A stretch of DNA of 64,000 nt from JACDHG01 sp963815295 (GTDB lineage: Bacteria; Actinomycetota; Actinomycetes; Propionibacteriales; Nocardioidaceae): the NCBI GenBank assembly GCA_963815295.1, contig CAWFFZ010000003.1, positions 310,001-374,000 on the forward strand, given 5' to 3'. This document shows positions 61,783 to 64,000 of the stretch, one piece after another (position 1 is the first letter of the stretch; each line of letters begins with the position of its first letter). The position numbers and the translations under genes were made by a program. The notes beneath the pieces were generated by a model. It was given only the letters and a program-made list of their open reading frames with translations, did not search any database and had not been told where the DNA came from.

Positions 61783-62718
61783 GTGACTGCCAGCACACCC
61801 AGTCGGGCCGACATCGAGGATGCGGCTGCTCGGATAGGGACGAGGGTTCGGCGTACACCTGTGCTCACCCTCGACCCTGCGGACACAAGTGTCGATGCCC
61901 GGCTCGTGCTGAAGCTTGAGCTCACCCAGCACAGTGGGTCCTTCAAGGCACGGGGCGCACTCAACTCGGTGCTCTCGCTGGCTACGGAGGCCGACGGTGT
62001 CTGTGCGGCCTCAGGTGGCAACCATGCGGGAGCGGTTTCATGGGCGGCGGCTCAGGCCGGCCTGACGGCTGACGTCTTCGTCCCGTCGAACGCGACTCCA
62101 GCCAAGATCGCGCGGATAGCCGAGTACGGCGGCCGGGCCCACCTCGTCGAAGGATTCGTTCGCGACGCCCTCGACGCCTGTCACACCTTTGCCGACGAGC
62201 ACGCCATGCCTCTCCTGCATCCGTATGACACGTTCGAGACCGTGTGCGGCGCCGGGACAACAGGCCTCGAGATCCGCGACCAGGTGCGCGATGCCGATCT
62301 CGTGGTGGTCGGATGCGGCGGTGGCGGTCTCTACTCCGGCCTCGCCGCCGCCCTTAGTGACGTCGTGCAGGTCCAGCCGGTCGAGCCTGGGTTGTGCCCC
62401 AACCTGGCCACTGCCCTCGCGGCCGGCAGGCCGGTCGACACAGCTGTCGGCGGTGTCGCGGTCGACTCGCTGGGTGCGCCTCGGATCGGCAAGATCGCGT
62501 ACGCGACCGCGGTAGCACACCAGGTGCGTCCAGTGCTCGTCGACGAGGACGCGATCGTGGCGGCCCGGTCTTTCTTGTGGTCGCAGGCGAGGGTGTTGGC
62601 GGAGCCGGGCGCCTGTGTGGCGCTGGCGTCGGTGCTGAGCGGTCAGGTCGACGTACGACCGGGTCAGACCGTCGTCGTCGTCGTGTCCGGCGGCAACGAC
62701 GACTCCATCCCCACCTGA
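61783..62718 (+). CDS. PLP-dependent threonine/serine dehydratase-like enzyme
   Basis: 311 residues, fold type II: the PLP lysine is in SGSFKARGA, phosphate loop in ASGGNHAGAVSWAA and GCGGGGLYSGLAAAL, cofactor-end SGGND at the C-terminus. Such enzymes deaminate threonine or serine or racemise amino acids. GTG 61783 is 13 bases after the yihY stop. No ACT regulatory domain, so a catabolic or racemase type rather than biosynthetic IlvA. Exact substrate open. Confidence 0.85.
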   Translation: MTASTPSRADIEDAAARIGTRVRRTPVLTLDPADTSVDARLVLKLELTQHSGSFKARGALNSVLSLATEADGVCAASGGNHAGAVSWAAAQAGLTADVFVPSNATPAKIARIAEYGGRAHLVEGFVRDALDACHTFADEHAMPLLHPYDTFETVCGAGTTGLEIRDQVRDADLVVVGCGGGGLYSGLAAALSDVVQVQPVEPGLCPNLATALAAGRPVDTAVGGVAVDSLGAPRIGKIAYATAVAHQVRPVLVDEDAIVAARSFLWSQARVLAEPGACVALASVLSGQVDVRPGQTVVVVVSGGNDDSIPT

Positions 62719-62815
62719 ACACACGCCGCTTGCTTTGGCAGTGGCCGACATCGGGCAGGTCGTGGCCTGGAGGAGGTCGGCCACTTCGAGCAAAACCGGC
62801 GCGTAGCCTGAGCGC

Positions 62816-64000
62816 ATGAGTGGACAGACCGAGTCCGGCCTCCCGTTCGAGCGCGTCTACGGCGCGGAGTCGCTCGACGGATGGGATCCGAAGCAGCGAC
62901 TCGGTGACCCGGGTGGCTTTCCCTACACCCGTGGCGTGTATGAGTCGATGTACACCGGCAGGCCGTGGACGATGCGGCAGTACGCCGGCTTCGGCACGGC
63001 CAAGGAGTCCAACGAGCGCTACCACCAGCTGATCAAGGCTGGCACCAAGGGCCTGTCGGTCGCGTTCGATCTGCCGACCCAGATGGGGTACGACTCGGAC
63101 TCGTCGATCGCACACGGCGAGGTCGGCAAGGTGGGCGTCGCGATCGACTCGATCGAGGACATGCGGCTGCTGTTCGACGGCATTCCCCTCGACAAGGTCT
63201 CCACCTCGATGACGATCAACGCCCCAGCGTCGCTGCTGATGCTCCTCTACCAGCTCGTCGGCGAGAGCCAGGGAGTCAGCAGCGAGCAGCTCACGGGCAC
63301 CACTCAGAACGACGTACTGAAGGAGTACATCGCTCGCGGCACGTACATCTACCCTCCGGCGCAGTCGCTTCGGCTCATCACCGACGTCTTCACCTACTGT
63401 CGCGAAGAGATGCCGCGACTGGAACACCATCTCCATCTCCGGCTACCACATGGCGGAGGCGGGCGCGACGCCGGCGCAGGAGATCGCGTTCACTTTGGCG
63501 AACGGCATCGAGTACGTCCGGGCAGCGATCGAGACTGGGCAGGACGTCGACGAGTTCGCCCCCCGCCTAGCGTTCTTCTTCGTCTCCCGCACGACGCTGC
63601 TCGAGGAGGTGGCGAAGTTCCGGGCTGCCCGGCGTATCTGGGCGGAGGTGATGCGTGACGAGTTCGGCGCGAAGGACCCAAAATCGCAGATGCTGCGATT
63701 CCACACGCAGACTGCTGGTGTCCAGCTCACTGCCCAGCAGCCTGAGGTCAATCTGGTCCGGGTCGCCGTCCAAGCCCTTGCCGCCATCCTCGGTGGCACC
63801 CAGTCGCTCCACACGAACTCGTACGACGAGGCCATCGCGCTCCCCACTGAGAAAGCCGCCCGGCTCGCACTACGCACACAGCAGGTGCTCGCCTACGAGA
63901 CCGACGTGACCAAGACCGTCGACCCCTTCGCCGGTTCGTATGCCGTCGAGTCCCTGACCGACGACGTCGAGCGGGCAGCACGAGATCTCATGCGTCAGGT
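62816..64000 (+). CDS. Acyl-CoA (methylmalonyl-CoA type) mutase large subunit, 3'-incomplete, one +1 frame break
   Basis: B12-dependent mutase TIM-barrel subunit, running off the window. Seen: FPYTRGVYESMYTGRPWTMRQYAGFGTAKESN, KGLSVAFDLPTQMGYDSD, GTTQNDVLKEYIARGTYIYPP, and after the break ISGYHMAEAGATPAQEIAFTLANG, GGTQSLHTNSYDEAI and DPFAGSY. The Tyr of RQYAGF and Arg of IARGTY are the carboxyl-binding residues of methylmalonyl-CoA mutase; isobutyryl-CoA mutases have Phe and Gln. One extra base at about 63416-63419 shifts the frame. Without a B12 domain it needs the small subunit at 15923. ATG 62816. Confidence 0.9.

Overview
The window is high-GC, densely packed bacterial DNA with frequent GTG starts, ATGA/GTGA stop-start overlaps and no rRNA or tRNA that I can see. 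The conserved block sucC-sucD ... DUF6350 (PerM-like) - purN - purH ... folD - DUF3017 ... mdh - icd, plus PspC-type sensors and DUF222/HNH proteins, points to an actinobacterium, most likely a Nocardioides-like member of the Propionibacteriales (inference from gene content and order; no search was run).

Layout. 1-7 kb: a glycosyltransferase-like gene, a GH2 glycosidase, a TIR-STAND-TPR protein that looks like an immune sensor, and a 2H phosphoesterase. 7-11 kb: two divergent PspC-domain genes, one being a sensor kinase with its LuxR-type regulator. 11-23 kb: pcrA helicase, an M23 peptidase, a lipase-like hydrolase, the B12-binding subunit of an acyl-CoA mutase, sucCD, an ECF sigma/membrane protein pair, and a large protein joining a sigma-like N-terminus to a membrane anchor and an external domain. 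22-28.5 kb: PerM-like protein, purN, purH, a repeat patch, a frame-broken DUF222/HNH gene, folD and DUF3017. 50.9-64 kb: mdh, a beta-lactamase-family esterase, icd, galactokinase joined in frame to a GNAT remnant, a second GNAT, a CNNM transporter, trpS, another 2H phosphoesterase, a YihY protein, a PLP dehydratase and the start of a B12-dependent mutase large subunit.

The central 28.6-50.8 kb is a one-carbon/methylamine catabolic island. On one side, an MttB-family trimethylamine-type methyltransferase without pyrrolysine stands opposite an operon encoding an IclR regulator, a corrinoid protein, a methyl-THF:corrinoid methyltransferase, a 2Fe-2S corrinoid activase and a DUF1638 protein; a methylene-THF reductase lies next to it. 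On the other side are betaine aldehyde dehydrogenase, a choline dehydrogenase-type GMC oxidase, a glycine betaine-type ABC importer, a dimethylglycine dehydrogenase-like flavoprotein and its ETF subunits, together with purU. Read together: import or make glycine betaine from choline, remove one methyl group with the corrinoid system to give methyl-THF plus dimethylglycine, oxidise the latter through ETF, and burn the one-carbon units through MetF, FolD and PurU. This corrinoid route is best known from anaerobes, so its place beside oxidative choline and dimethylglycine genes is the main point of interest.

Between mttB and purU sits a 1.2-kb cassette: a DUF559/AbiEi-like gene bracketed by inverted arrays of 22-bp repeats. 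Seven genes have reading-frame breaks (DUF222/HNH, purU, the second iclR, betB, the CNNM gene, the mutase; twelve breaks at most, eleven located). Every located break is a one-base gain, and the conserved protein continues intact afterwards, so sequence error is more likely than gene decay.
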